In this document: positions 30,817 to 40,027 of the stretch, piece after piece
How positions within the stretch are numbered: position 1 is the stretch's first letter
How the letters are laid out: each line of letters opens with the position of its first letter
NCBI GenBank assembly: GCA_000648925.1
Contig: JFHF01000030.1
Location: 1 to 64,000, forward strand
Reading direction: 5' to 3'
DNA length: 64,000 bases
Origin: Caballeronia jiangsuensis
GTDB lineage: Bacteria; Pseudomonadota; Gammaproteobacteria; Burkholderiales; Burkholderiaceae
Notes under the pieces: generated by a model
What the model was told of the DNA's origin: nothing
Databases searched by the model: none
The model's input: the letters and a program-made list of their open reading frames with translations, nothing else
Program-made: the position numbers and the translations under genes

Positions 30817-31752
30817 TTACGCCGTGGCGGATACGCGCGGGCGATGGACGAGCTGGTTGTCCTTGCCATGCAACAGCGGCGTCAACTGGATGTCGAACGC
30901 GATTTCCTTGTAAGCGTCGGTCTTGAGTCCCAGCGCCGTGCCGCCGGTCTTTTCGACGACGTGCGGCACCAGTTCCTCGCGAGTCGCGTAGGCGAAGTCA
31001 TCCCAGATCAGCGGATCGCCTTCGATGTTGATCTGCGTCGTCAGCTTGCGATGGTTCTCGCTCGTCGCGAAGAAGTGCACGTGCGCCGGACGATTGCCAT
31101 GACGCGCGAGCGTGTTCAGCAATTGCTGCGTCGCACCGTGCGGCGGGCAGCCGTAGCCCACGGGCATGAGCGTGCGGAATTCGTAGGTGCCGTCGGCGCC
31201 CGTCTTGACCGCGCCGCGCAGGTTGAAGTCGCTCTGCGCGCCGGTCGGGTCGAAGTGCGAATAGAAGCCCTTCGAGTTGGCGTGCCAGCATTCGACCACC
31301 GCATTCGCGACGGGCTTGCCGTCCGCGCCGGTGACCGTGCCGCGAATGATGAGCGGGCCTGCGTCTTCATCGGGATCGAGATCGATCTTCGACACGCCGT
31401 CGCGCACCGGCGCACCGGCCACATACAGCGGGCCTTCGATGGTGCGCGGCGTGCCGCCGTGGATGTCCGCCTCGCGGTCCTCGGCATCCATGCGGATGTC
31501 CAGATACTTTTCCAGACCGAGGCCGGCGGCGAGCAGCGCCGCTTCGCCGTCCTGACCCAGCTTGTTGAAATAGGTGACGCCGGCCCAGATTTCATCGGGC
31601 GTCATATCGAGGTCGTCGATCGCCTTGAAGAGGTCGCTCAACAGGCGATGCGTGATCTCCTTCGCGCGAGCACTGCCGTCCTGACTTCCGAGGTTGGCAG
31701 CAGCCTTCAGCAGGTCCTGCACTTCCTTCGTATCGAACACTTTGATGCTCAT
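30817..31752 (-). CDS. catA: Catechol 1,2-dioxygenase
   Basis: A 311-residue intradiol dioxygenase cleaving catechol to cis,cis-muconate. The N-terminal helical dimerisation linker is followed by the catalytic beta sandwich. Fe(III) ligands are visible as tyrosines (IEGPLYVAGAP, GYGCPP region) and the histidines in NRPAHVHFF. RIGHT-hand motif RGTVTGADGKPVANAVVECWHANSKGFYSHFD is typical. It heads the leftward operon, divergent from the LysR gene, with an operator-like site in the gap. Confidence 0.95.
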   Translation of the reverse strand: MSIKVFDTKEVQDLLKAAANLGSQDGSARAKEITHRLLSDLFKAIDDLDMTPDEIWAGVTYFNKLGQDGEAALLAAGLGLEKYLDIRMDAEDREADIHGGTPRTIEGPLYVAGAPVRDGVSKIDLDPDEDAGPLIIRGTVTGADGKPVANAVVECWHANSKGFYSHFDPTGAQSDFNLRGAVKTGADGTYEFRTLMPVGYGCPPHGATQQLLNTLARHGNRPAHVHFFATSENHRKLTTQINIEGDPLIWDDFAYATREELVPHVVEKTGGTALGLKTDAYKEIAFDIQLTPLLHGKDNQLVHRPRVSATA

Positions 31753-31816
31753 GTCTGCTCCTGAATCTCGCAATTTTATGGTGGGGGTTAACCCTTGCTT
31801 CAACACCGGTACGAAT

Positions 31817-31831
31817 ATGCTCGGAAGGTAT
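31817..31831. promoter_or_regulatory. LysR-type operator between catA and the regulator gene
   Basis: ATGC-N7-GTAT, one base from the BenM/CatM site ATAC-N7-GTAT, lies about 65 bases before the catA ATG and 100 bases before the divergent regulator gene. It is a suitable recognition site for activation of catA-ben and autorepression. Confidence 0.5.
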
Positions 31832-31930
31832 GGTCGGGTGTTGAAACAGAGCGTGAAGGCAGGATAATGGACGCAAAGAAGGCCAGTCCAACACTGATTT
31901 AGTATTGGGCCATATCCAGGAGGTATAGAG

Positions 31931-32851
31931 ATGGAGCTGCGGCATCTCCGCTATTTCGTAGCGGTGGCAGAAGAACGCAATTTCACGCGCGCCGCGCAGC
32001 GACTGCATATCGCCCAACCGCCTTTGAGCCGTCAGATACAGCAGCTCGAAGAGACGCTCGGCGTGCAGCTATTCGAACGCAACTCCCGGCCGCTCAAGCT
32101 CACGGAGACGGGCAAGTTCTTCTATTCGCACGCGGTGCAACTGCTCGCGCAGACCGCCGAGCTGGAATCGATGACGCGTCGAGTAGGCAATATCGAACGC
32201 AGTCTTTCGGTGGGTTTCGTGGGCTCGACCCTATATGGGATGCTGCCGAAGATCATCCGGCGCTTTCGCGACGAGAACGCCACCGTCGAACTCAGTCTGC
32301 ACGAAATGTCGACGATGGACCAGATCCGCGCGCTCAAGGACGGCCGCATCGACGTGGGCTTCGGCCGCATTCGTCATGAGGATGCGAATATCCGCCGCGT
32401 GATTCTGCGCGAGGAGCAGATGATCGTCGCGCTTCCCGTCGGCCATGCGCTCTCGCTCGGCAAGCCCATTCTCTCGCTTCGCGACCTGACCAACGAAACC
32501 CTGATCATTTTCCCGAAGGCGCCGCGCCCCAGTTACGCGGATCAGGTGCTCGCGGCCTTCCAGGACCGCGCGCTCGCGCCGCGCAAGATCTATGAAGTGC
32601 GCGAATTGCAGATCGCGCTGGGTCTGGTCGCGGCGGGCGAAGGCATTTCCATCGTGCCGAGCAGCGTCAATGGCCTCAAGCGCGACGACGTGATCTACCG
32701 GGAACTCGACGACCCGACGCTCACTTCCCCCGTCATCATGAGCATGCGCGCGCTCGACGAATCGCGCGACATCAAGGAAATGCTCGAACTGGTCTATCGG
32801 CTGTACGAGGAGGAGCACATCAGCTATACGCCGCGCACCGATCGTGGGTGA
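31931..32851 (+). CDS. catR: LysR-family regulator of benzoate/catechol genes (BenM/CatR/CatM)
   Basis: A 306-residue LysR activator. The winged helix reads MELRHLRYFVAVAEERNFTRAAQRLHIAQPPLSRQIQQLEETLG, almost a consensus BenM/CatM start. The effector domain has the phrase LSVGFVGSTLYGMLPKIIRRFR, typical of regulators that bind cis,cis-muconate; BenM also binds benzoate in a second site formed by Arg160 and Tyr293, which I cannot verify by eye. It is divergent from catA and followed by catB. RBS CCAGGAGGT is strong. Confidence 0.9.
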   Translation: MELRHLRYFVAVAEERNFTRAAQRLHIAQPPLSRQIQQLEETLGVQLFERNSRPLKLTETGKFFYSHAVQLLAQTAELESMTRRVGNIERSLSVGFVGSTLYGMLPKIIRRFRDENATVELSLHEMSTMDQIRALKDGRIDVGFGRIRHEDANIRRVILREEQMIVALPVGHALSLGKPILSLRDLTNETLIIFPKAPRPSYADQVLAAFQDRALAPRKIYEVRELQIALGLVAAGEGISIVPSSVNGLKRDDVIYRELDDPTLTSPVIMSMRALDESRDIKEMLELVYRLYEEEHISYTPRTDRG

Positions 32852-32862
32852 TGACGCGCGTC

Positions 32863-32898
32863 ATACCTTCGGGGTATGGCACTAGACGTCAACGGTGT
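32863..32898 (+). promoter_or_regulatory. LysR-type operator pair before catB
   Basis: ATACCTTCGGGGTAT (32863-32877) is a perfect ATAC-N7-GTAT site. A weaker partner, AGAC-N7-GTGT (32884-32898), is centred 21 bases downstream, the usual spacing of recognition and activation sites. They are 60-97 bases before the catB ATG. Confidence 0.65.
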
Positions 32899-32959
32899 TG
32901 GACAGGCGGCAAATGGGCGCGCAATACTTCAGCAACCCTTCCATTCCGACATTCCAGGT

Positions 32960-34084
32960 ATGAACGCCCAAATCACATCCGTCGAAGCGATTCTGGTTGA
33001 CCTCCCGACCATTCGCGCGCATCAGCTCGCCATGGCGACGATGCAGCAACAAACCCTCGTCATCGTCCGTCTGCGCACGAGCGACGGCATCGAGGGCCTT
33101 GGCGAAGCCACGACGATCGGCGGCTTGTCTTACGGCGATGAAAGTCCCGAGGGGATCAAGCTGACCATCGATACTTACCTCGCGCCCGCGCTCGTCGGAC
33201 AGGATGCGACCAATATCAACGGCGCGATGCTCAGGCTGAACAAGATCGCGCGCGGCAACCGCTTCGCCAAGTCCGCGATCGAAACGGCGCTGCTCGACGC
33301 GCAGGGCAAGCGCCTGGGCGTGCCGGTGTCGGAATTGCTCGGCGGCGCGGTCCGCAAGACGCTGCCCGTGCTCTGGACGCTCGCGAGCGGCGATACCCAG
33401 CGCGATATCGAAGAAGCCGAAATGCTGCTGGCCGAACGCCGTCACAACACGTTCAAGCTGAAGATCGGCCGGCGCGGCGTTCGAGATGACGTCGCGCACG
33501 TGTCGAAGATCAAGGCGGCGCTCGGCGACCGCGCCAAGGTCACCGTCGATGTGAACCAGGCCTGGAACGAAACCGATGCGGCGCTCGGCATCGAAGCGCT
33601 GGAAGCGGCGGGCATCGATCTCATCGAGCAGCCGACGCCGCGCGAGCAGCGCGGCGCGCTCGCACGGCTTTCGGCGCGCTTTATCGTGCCGATCATGGCC
33701 GACGAAGCGGTGACGGGCCCGGAAGACGCGCTCGAACTCGTGCGTCATGCATGCGCCGACGTGTTCGCGCTGAAGATCGCGAAGTCGGGCGGCATCTACG
33801 GAATGATGCGCACGGCCGCCATCGCCGATGCGGCGGGCGTGTCGCTCTATGGCGGCACGATGCTCGAAGGCAGCATCGGTTCGATTGCATCGGCGCATGG
33901 TTTCAGCGCGCTGCCGCAACTCGCGTGGGGCACCGAACTGTTCGGGCCGCTGCTCTTGAAGGACGACATCGTCACGGCGCGTCCGCAGTACCGCGACTTC
34001 GATCTGCACATGCCGGAAGGACCGGGCCTCGGTCTTCAGATCGACGAAGAAAAGCTCGCGTTCTATCGCCGCGACAAGCACTGA
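32960..34084 (+). CDS. catB: Muconate cycloisomerase
   Basis: A 374-residue enolase-superfamily enzyme that turns cis,cis-muconate into muconolactone. Catalytic lysines are in NTFKLKIG and ALKIAKSGG, and metal ligands in VTVDVNQAW, DLIEQPTP and IMADEAV. The first segment MNAQITSVEAILVDLPTIRAHQLA matches CatB; the ATG at 32960 was chosen because upstream codons overlap the operator pair. catC follows after 32 bases. Confidence 0.95.
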   Translation: MNAQITSVEAILVDLPTIRAHQLAMATMQQQTLVIVRLRTSDGIEGLGEATTIGGLSYGDESPEGIKLTIDTYLAPALVGQDATNINGAMLRLNKIARGNRFAKSAIETALLDAQGKRLGVPVSELLGGAVRKTLPVLWTLASGDTQRDIEEAEMLLAERRHNTFKLKIGRRGVRDDVAHVSKIKAALGDRAKVTVDVNQAWNETDAALGIEALEAAGIDLIEQPTPREQRGALARLSARFIVPIMADEAVTGPEDALELVRHACADVFALKIAKSGGIYGMMRTAAIADAAGVSLYGGTMLEGSIGSIASAHGFSALPQLAWGTELFGPLLLKDDIVTARPQYRDFDLHMPEGPGLGLQIDEEKLAFYRRDKH

Positions 34085-34116
34085 ACGCTCACACTCAACA
34101 CCTGATCGAGGACACT

Positions 34117-34395
34117 ATGCTTTATCTCGTAAGAATGGACGTACACCTGCCGCACGACATGCCCGCCGCGAAGGCCGATGAAATCAAGGCGCGCGAGAAG
34201 GAATACTCGCAGGAACTGCAACGGCAAGGGAAGTGGCAGCAGTTGCATCGCGTCGTCGGCGAGTATGCGAACTACAGCGTCTTCGATGTCGATTCTCACG
34301 ATGAACTGCACACCATCCTTTCGGGCCTGCCCTTGTTTCCCTATATGACGATGAAGGTCACGGCGCTCGCGCGTCATCCTTCGTCCATCCGCTGA
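34117..34395 (+). CDS. catC: Muconolactone delta-isomerase
   Basis: A 92-residue enzyme converting muconolactone to beta-ketoadipate enol-lactone. Sequence MLYLVRMDVHLPHDMP and the segment SVFDVDSHDELHTILSGLPLFPYM are clear CatC markers. It is decameric in characterised members. No catD follows; the next gene is benE, so later steps of the beta-ketoadipate pathway must be encoded elsewhere. Confidence 0.96.
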   Translation: MLYLVRMDVHLPHDMPAAKADEIKAREKEYSQELQRQGKWQQLHRVVGEYANYSVFDVDSHDELHTILSGLPLFPYMTMKVTALARHPSSIR

Positions 34396-34412
34396 CACGG
34401 CGAAAGGATTTC

Positions 34413-35618
34413 ATGAAGCGCGACCCGGAACCCGGTCTGATGTCGGCCGCGCCGAAGGGCAGCGGGTCCGTGGCGGCGGTGAGCGCCGGGCTGCTTGCCG
34501 TCATCATCTTGTATGCCGGGCCGCTCGCGATCTTCTTTCAGGCTGCGCACGCGGCGCATGTCGGCAACGACGTGGTCGCGTCGTGGGTCTGGTCCATTTC
34601 GATGGGCGCGGCCGTCTCGGGCATCGCATTGAGCTGGTGGCTGAAGCAGCCGATCATCACGGCATGGTCCGCGCCCGGCACGGCCTTGCTGGTCACGCTG
34701 TTCCCCGGCATGCCGGTGAGCGAGGCGATCGGCGCGTATATCGTCGCGGGTGCGTGCATCTTCGCGCTCGGCGTGTCGAAATGGTTCGACCAGATCGTCA
34801 AGCGCATACCGAAAGGCATCGCCTGCGCGATGATGGCCGGCATCCTGTTTCAGTTCGGCACCAATGTGTTCAAGTCGGTGGCGCTCACGCCGTGGCTCGC
34901 GCTCGGGATGGTGGCGAGCTTCCTCGTTTTCCGCCGATGGGCGCCGCGCTACTGCCTCATTCTGGTTCTGCTCTCTGGCGGCGCGCTCGCCGTGGCGCTC
35001 GGCCTGACGAATTTTTCGTCGGTCAGCATTCATCTCACGCGGCCCGTCTTCACGATGCCGACGTGGACCTGGCAATCGACCGTGAGTCTCGCGGTGCCGC
35101 TCGTCATCGTCAGCCTGACGGGTCAGTTCCTTCCCGGCTTCGCGATCCTGCGAGCCTCCGGCTATCACACGCCGACGCGGCCTGTGCTCCTCACGACCAG
35201 CCTCGCGTCAATGCTGGTCGCGTTCTCGGGCGGCATCACGATTGTCATCGCGGCGATCACGGCGGCGCTGTGCACCGGGCCCGATGCGCATCGCGATCCT
35301 AAGCGCCGCTATATCGCGGGCATCGCGAACGGGCTCTTCTATCTCGTGGGCGGATGTTTCGCGGGAACGGTCGTGATGCTGTTCGCCGCGCTGCCCAATG
35401 CGTTCGTCGCCGTGCTCGCCGGGCTTGCGCTGCTCGGCGCGATCGTGGCGAACGTGGTCGGGCTGGTGCAGGACGAGGCGCACCGCGAGGCGTCGTTCAT
35501 CACGTTCATCGCCACGGCGTCCAACATGAGTTTTCTGGGGCTGGGTTCCGCGTTCTGGGGGATCGTGTTCGGCACGCTCGCCCATCTGATTCTCGGACGG
35601 GCGAAGCACACGCGCTGA
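34413..35618 (+). CDS. benE: Benzoate/H+ symporter of the BenE family
   Basis: A 401-residue membrane protein with about twelve helices of the BenE family (nucleobase-transporter fold). Typical stretches are WVWSISMGAAVSGIALSWWLKQPIITAWSAPGTALL and GQFLPGFAILRASGYHTP. It is the second predicted benzoate carrier in the window besides BenK, lies 17 bases after catC, and is likely co-transcribed with catBC. It ends one base from the convergent SDR gene. Confidence 0.92.
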   Translation: MKRDPEPGLMSAAPKGSGSVAAVSAGLLAVIILYAGPLAIFFQAAHAAHVGNDVVASWVWSISMGAAVSGIALSWWLKQPIITAWSAPGTALLVTLFPGMPVSEAIGAYIVAGACIFALGVSKWFDQIVKRIPKGIACAMMAGILFQFGTNVFKSVALTPWLALGMVASFLVFRRWAPRYCLILVLLSGGALAVALGLTNFSSVSIHLTRPVFTMPTWTWQSTVSLAVPLVIVSLTGQFLPGFAILRASGYHTPTRPVLLTTSLASMLVAFSGGITIVIAAITAALCTGPDAHRDPKRRYIAGIANGLFYLVGGCFAGTVVMLFAALPNAFVAVLAGLALLGAIVANVVGLVQDEAHREASFITFIATASNMSFLGLGSAFWGIVFGTLAHLILGRAKHTR

Positions 35619-35619
35619 C

Positions 35620-36393
35620 TCACGAGGCGCTTTGCGAGTCTCCATCGACGGGAATGATCTGACCGGAGATGGATCGTCCCGCGCTCGATGCGAGGAATAC
35701 CGCGAGCGCGGCGATATCGGCCGGATCGACGAAGTGTTTGATCGACTGATTCGCGAGCGCCGCCGCTTCCTCCTCGGCCACGCTGCGGCCGCTCACCGAC
35801 GCGCGTCCCGCGAGCACCTGCTGAATGCGCGGACCTTCCACTGCGCCGGGCAGAATGGCGTTGACCCGGATGCCGAATTCGCCGAGCTCGCGCGACACCG
35901 TCTTCGTGAACCCGACGAGTCCCCACTTGGTCACGGCATAAGGACTGCGGTTCGGATAGCCGAACCGGCCAGCAAGCGAGGACATGACGACGATGGCGCC
36001 CGCGGGAGACTGCTTCAGATGAGGAATCGCATGTTGCGTCACGATGAAGGTGCCGGTGAGATTCACGCGCAGCACGCTTTCCCACGCGTCCGGGTCCATG
36101 TCCGCGACACTGGCGGCGGGACCGGCGATGCCCGCGTTATTGACGAGCACATCGAGGCCGCCGAGCGCGGCCGCGGCCTCGTCGACCATGCGCGCGGCGG
36201 CGATGCGGTCGCCGATGTCGCATACCAGCGTCACGACGTCCGGCATCTGCGCACGCAATTGCTCCAGCGCGGCTTCGTCCAGATCGCAGACGCAGACCTT
36301 CGCGCCCGCGGACACGAACGCCTGCGCGATCGCGCGGCCTATACCGCTCGCGCCGGCGGTCACCAGCACGCGTTGCGCTGTCGATCTCGTCAT
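35620..36393 (-). CDS. Short-chain dehydrogenase/reductase
   Basis: A 257-residue NAD(P)-dependent enzyme paralogous to the SDR at 10501. Motifs: TAGASGIG, NNAGIAGP, MSSLAGRFGY with YAVTKWG, and the shared PGAVEGPRIQQV segment. The first cofactor glycine loop reads TAGASGIG instead of TGGASGIG, a small deviation. The ATG at 36393 has GGAG nine bases upstream; an alternative ATG at 36405 overlaps the thioesterase stop (TGATG). It is the second gene of a leftward unit with the thioesterase. Confidence 0.88.
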   Translation of the reverse strand: MTRSTAQRVLVTAGASGIGRAIAQAFVSAGAKVCVCDLDEAALEQLRAQMPDVVTLVCDIGDRIAAARMVDEAAAALGGLDVLVNNAGIAGPAASVADMDPDAWESVLRVNLTGTFIVTQHAIPHLKQSPAGAIVVMSSLAGRFGYPNRSPYAVTKWGLVGFTKTVSRELGEFGIRVNAILPGAVEGPRIQQVLAGRASVSGRSVAEEEAAALANQSIKHFVDPADIAALAVFLASSAGRSISGQIIPVDGDSQSAS

Positions 36394-36404
36394 GGAAGTC
36401 TCCA

Positions 36405-36818
36405 TCAGGCGCAGGCAGCGCGGATGAACTCGGGGATGGGAACGGCTTTGAGGCGTCCGTCCGCGTGCTTGACGCACAATGCGCGCGTCGCTCGGCCTTC
36501 GCAGATCAGCGTGTCGCCGCGCATGATGCGATGCTGCTGGATAAACACCTTGCCGCGCCATTCCTCGATACTGCTATGAACCTCCACGGTTTCCCCGTAG
36601 GTAACGGAAGTATGGAACCGCGTGTGCATCTCCAGAAGCGGCGCGCCGATGCAGTTCGGCAGGTCCGTCATCGCGCGCCACGGCGGCAGACCGCACTGGA
36701 TGAAATAATCGTGCGAGGCGGCGTCCATCCAGCGCGAAAAGTTCGGGAAGAAGACGATTCCCGCCGGGTCGCAATCGCCGAACTGCACGTCGATACGGTA
36801 GATAGTTTCCTTGCTCAT
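36405..36818 (-). CDS. Hotdog acyl-CoA thioesterase (4-hydroxybenzoyl-CoA thioesterase type)
   Basis: A 137-residue single hotdog-fold enzyme. The catalytic signature QFGDCDPAGIVFFPNFSRWMDAASHDYF contains the active aspartate at D-P-A-G. In carnitine-degrading Pseudomonas a thioesterase of this type releases glycine betaine from betainyl-CoA next to a DUF849 enzyme and carnitine dehydrogenase; both of those are encoded nearby at 39105 and 40028. The context therefore suggests an analogous role, but 4-hydroxybenzoyl-CoA or other acyl-CoA substrates are possible. Confidence 0.88.
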   Translation of the reverse strand: MSKETIYRIDVQFGDCDPAGIVFFPNFSRWMDAASHDYFIQCGLPPWRAMTDLPNCIGAPLLEMHTRFHTSVTYGETVEVHSSIEEWRGKVFIQQHRIMRGDTLICEGRATRALCVKHADGRLKAVPIPEFIRAACA

Positions 36819-36907
36819 GAGCTCATGATCTCCCTTCGATTACCTTCATTGTGCCCGTCCCGGTTTCGCGACACTGTCGATCCCGCGACAATCGTGAGCG
36901 CGATCCC

Positions 36908-37612
36908 ATGACGCGGCCCAAGCGCTTGCCGGTTCCATCGCTCACGCTCGACGAACTGCTCGCGCAGTCGGCGTGGTTCGCGCGGCTCGACGAATCCGCG
37001 CAAGCGCGCGTGCGCGCGGAGGCGTCGGAGCGCGTCGTCGCGATGGGTCAGGTGCTCGGGCATCATGGCGAGCGGCAGCACATGTGGTTCGGCATGCTCG
37101 AAGGCCTCATCAAGTGGTCGATCACCGCGCGCGACGGACAGACCGTGACCCTCGGCGGCCAGTCCGTCGGAAGCTGGTTCGGCGAAGGCACGCTGATTCG
37201 CAATGCGCCGCGCCAGTCCGATCTCATCGCGCTGCGCGACAGCCGTGTCGCACAGATTCCGTCGGCCACGTTCAACTGGCTGCGCGAACGCCAACCCTCG
37301 TTCAACGAGTTCCTGCTGTTGCAGGTCAATGAACGCCTGCACTGGTTCATGGCCGTCGCCGCCGCGCACGGACTGCTCGATACCGACAGCCTCGTGGCAC
37401 GGGCGCTCGTGGGCATGATTCATCCGCTGTCGAATCCGGGCGGCACGAATCATTTGCGCATTTCCCAGGAGGAACTCGCGAACCTCGCGGCCGTGTCGCG
37501 TCAAACCTGCAACAAGGCGATGAGCCGCTTCAAGAGCGCCGGCCTCGTGCGCGCCGAATACGGCGAAATCGTCATACTCGACCTGCCGGGGTTGCAGGAC
37601 ATCGCGCAATGA
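36908..37612 (+). CDS. Crp/Fnr-family transcriptional regulator without Fe-S cysteines
   Basis: A 234-residue regulator. The cyclic-nucleotide-binding-like domain contains MWFGMLEGLIKWSITARDGQTVTLGGQSVGSWFGEGTL and the C-terminal winged helix LRISQEELANLAAVSRQTCNKAMSRFKSAGLV. No N-terminal cysteine cluster is present, so it is not an oxygen sensor of the Fnr type. It is divergent from the thioesterase gene (89-base gap) and precedes the MFS-DUF849-dehydrogenase genes, so it probably controls both units. Confidence 0.88.
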   Translation: MTRPKRLPVPSLTLDELLAQSAWFARLDESAQARVRAEASERVVAMGQVLGHHGERQHMWFGMLEGLIKWSITARDGQTVTLGGQSVGSWFGEGTLIRNAPRQSDLIALRDSRVAQIPSATFNWLRERQPSFNEFLLLQVNERLHWFMAVAAAHGLLDTDSLVARALVGMIHPLSNPGGTNHLRISQEELANLAAVSRQTCNKAMSRFKSAGLVRAEYGEIVILDLPGLQDIAQ

Positions 37613-37711
37613 GTGCTTCGCGTATACGCTGACCCGGACTGTCGCCCGATCGACAGTTGCCATAAGCGGATGTCGAAATAATGCGTGTCATACAAGACAG
37701 GGAGACACGCA

Positions 37712-39064
37712 ATGAATCGCATTCGTTCGCTGACCGGCGCGGCGGTTATCGACAGTTCAGCCGGCCGCTCAGAAGAAGACGCCGTCTTTCGCAAGATCAG
37801 TTTGCGTGTGATGCCGCTCGTGCTGATCGCTTACGTGTTCGCGTTTCTCGATCGCATCAACATCGGTTATGCGCAATTGCAGATGAAGCAGGATCTCGCG
37901 TTCTCCGATGCCGTCTACGGTCTCGGCGCGGGCATCTTCTTCGTCACCTATCTGCTGTTCGAAGTGCCCAGCAATCTGCTGCTCGAAAAGATCGGCGCGC
38001 GGCTGACCTTTCTTCGAATCATGGTGCTCTGGGGCCTGACTTCGGCGGCTACCGCGTTCGTCTCGGCGCCGTGGCAGTTCTATGCGATCCGTCTGATGCT
38101 CGGCATCTTCGAGGCGGGCTTCTTTCCCGGCATCATCCTGTATCTCACGTACTGGTATCCGAGCCAGCGACGCGGCCGCGTGACGGGACTCTTTCTCTTC
38201 GGCATGCCGATCACCGGCGTGCTCGGCGGCCCGTTGTCCGGCACGATCATGAGCGGCATGGAAGGGCTGGGCGGCATGCACGGCTGGCAATGGCTCTTCA
38301 TCGTCGAAGGACTGCCGACCGTGCTCATGGGTTTCCTGCTGTATCGCATGTTGCCGAACAAGCCCGCCGAAGCGTCGTGGCTCGACGATGCCGAGAAGGA
38401 AACGGTGCGCGCGGCCATGAGCGCCGATCACAAGGACGACGCCGCACACGGCGGCCACGGCAAGCTCCTCGCAGCACTGGCCGACCCGATGACCTACGTG
38501 CTCGCCTTCATCTACTTCTGCTGCGCATGCGCCGTCTACACGATGACCTTCTGGCTGCCGACGATGATCAAGGGCATCGGCATCGCCAGTCTGTCGACGA
38601 TCGGCTGGTTCACCGCCGTGCCCTATTTCTTCGGCGCGCTCGGCGTGCTCATCGTCAGCCGCAGTTCGGATCGTTTCGGTGAACGCCGCTGGCATGTGGG
38701 CGGCACGCTCGCCATCGGGGTAATCGCGCTGGCATCGACGTCGTTCGCCGGTTTGGGCGTCGGCGCGGTGATGACGCTGCTGTGCATCGCATCGTTATTC
38801 ATTTTCGGCGGCGGCTCGCTCTTCTGGTCGATCCCGCCGACGTACCTCGGCCGCAATGCGGCGGCAGCGGGCATCGCGGTGATCAGCTCGCTCGGCATTC
38901 TCGGCGGCTTCGTCAGCCCGACGCTGATCGGCTGGATCAAGGGCGCGACGGGCAGCATTCAGCTCGGTCTCTTCGCGTTGACCGCGGTCGTGCTCGCCGG
39001 TTGCCTGACCACGCTGATCGGTTTGCCGAAGCGCGCGCTTCGCGTCGGTCCGGGCGCGAACTGA
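37712..39064 (+). CDS. MFS transporter, ACS family
   Basis: A 450-residue carrier with twelve predicted helices. Markers are [18 protein letters not shown] in the first loop, [26 protein letters not shown], and [13 protein letters not shown]. It resembles the first ACS carrier at 12383 in layout, again placed beside a DUF849 gene. It likely imports the substrate of the following enzymes. It starts at the ATG at 37712, preceded by GGGAG; an in-frame start at 37685 would place nine extra polar residues in front. Confidence 0.9.
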   Translation: MNRIRSLTGAAVIDSSAGRSEEDAVFRKISLRVMPLVLIAYVFAFLDRINIGYAQLQMKQDLAFSDAVYGLGAGIFFVTYLLFEVPSNLLLEKIGARLTFLRIMVLWGLTSAATAFVSAPWQFYAIRLMLGIFEAGFFPGIILYLTYWYPSQRRGRVTGLFLFGMPITGVLGGPLSGTIMSGMEGLGGMHGWQWLFIVEGLPTVLMGFLLYRMLPNKPAEASWLDDAEKETVRAAMSADHKDDAAHGGHGKLLAALADPMTYVLAFIYFCCACAVYTMTFWLPTMIKGIGIASLSTIGWFTAVPYFFGALGVLIVSRSSDRFGERRWHVGGTLAIGVIALASTSFAGLGVGAVMTLLCIASLFIFGGGSLFWSIPPTYLGRNAAAAGIAVISSLGILGGFVSPTLIGWIKGATGSIQLGLFALTAVVLAGCLTTLIGLPKRALRVGPGAN

Positions 39065-39104
39065 AGCGTCCACGAATCAAAACCTATATCTGGAGAGAAA
39101 GATC

Positions 39105-40025
39105 ATGAGCAAACCCAAAGTCATCGTGACGGTGGCGCCCACGGGCGGCATGGCGACAAAGACGATGAACCCGAACCTGCCGACGCAGCCGCGCGAAATC
39201 GCCGACGATACCTACCGCTGCTACAACGCGGGCGCGAGCGTCGTCGCTGTGCATGCGCGCCGTCCGGACGATCAGGCCACCTGCGATCCCGCGATCTACA
39301 GCGAGATCAACCGCTTGATCCGCGCCAAGTGCGACATCGTCCTGAACAACTCCACGGGTGGCGGCGTCAACGGCGACATGGTCCGCGAGCTGGACAACGG
39401 CTTGTGGGAGATCATGTGGGAAGAGCGCCTGAAAGGCATGCAGGGCGATGGCGTCGAAATGTGCACGCTCGACGCGCAAACGGTGATCGCCAGCTTCGAA
39501 GGCAAGGAGATTCTCGTTGCGACGCCGCCGTCGCGCATCCGGCAGATCGCCGGCATGATGAAGGAACGCGGCATCAAGCCCGAATGGGAAGTGTTCGGCC
39601 TCGCCGATATCGTTCAGGACGTGCAGCGCGCCCTTAACGAAGGCCTCGACGATGCGCCGCATTTCATCAACATCGTCATCGGCGCGAATGCCTTTCAGGG
39701 CGCGCTGCCTTACACGCCGCGTTTGTTGCAGACGATGGTCGATCATCTTCCGGCGCACACCGTGTTCAATGTCAGCGCGATCGGCGCGGCGCAGTTGCCC
39801 GCCGCGATGAACTCGCTGTTGCTGGGCGGGCATGTGCGCGTCGGGCTCGAAGACAATCTGTACTACCGGCACGGCCAACTGGCGACGAACGTGCAACTGG
39901 TCGAACGGCTCGTGCGGCTCGTGCGCGAGATGGGATACGAACCGGCCACGCCCGACGAGGCGCGCGAGATCATCGGGCTCAAGCCCCTGCGCGCGGAAGC
40001 GGGCGTTGCCTGCCTGGAGCATTGA
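39105..40025 (+). CDS. Beta-keto acid cleavage enzyme (BKACE, DUF849), 3-dehydrocarnitine type likely
   Basis: A 306-residue zinc enzyme of the DUF849 family. Markers: [34 protein letters not shown] with one zinc-ligand histidine, [11 protein letters not shown], and [14 protein letters not shown]. With the dehydrogenase immediately downstream (start three bases after this stop) and the thioesterase at 36405, the set matches carnitine to glycine betaine conversion: dehydrogenation, cleavage with acetyl-CoA to betainyl-CoA and acetoacetate, then thioester hydrolysis. The substrate assignment is inference. Confidence 0.9.
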   Translation: MSKPKVIVTVAPTGGMATKTMNPNLPTQPREIADDTYRCYNAGASVVAVHARRPDDQATCDPAIYSEINRLIRAKCDIVLNNSTGGGVNGDMVRELDNGLWEIMWEERLKGMQGDGVEMCTLDAQTVIASFEGKEILVATPPSRIRQIAGMMKERGIKPEWEVFGLADIVQDVQRALNEGLDDAPHFINIVIGANAFQGALPYTPRLLQTMVDHLPAHTVFNVSAIGAAQLPAAMNSLLLGGHVRVGLEDNLYYRHGQLATNVQLVERLVRLVREMGYEPATPDEAREIIGLKPLRAEAGVACLEH

Positions 40026-40027
40026 AC

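Noticed and set aside
29299-31764. An 821-residue open frame on the plus strand opposite benB, benA and catA.
   Set aside because: It lies entirely antisense to three enzymes with clear catalytic motifs, and its composition (Arg, Ala, Val, His rich) is that of a mirror frame.
36605-36818. Possibility that the hotdog protein and the carnitine-type dehydrogenase are a split fusion.
   Set aside because: The two genes are 3 kb apart on opposite strands with complete domains and their own starts, so separate enzymes are the simpler reading.
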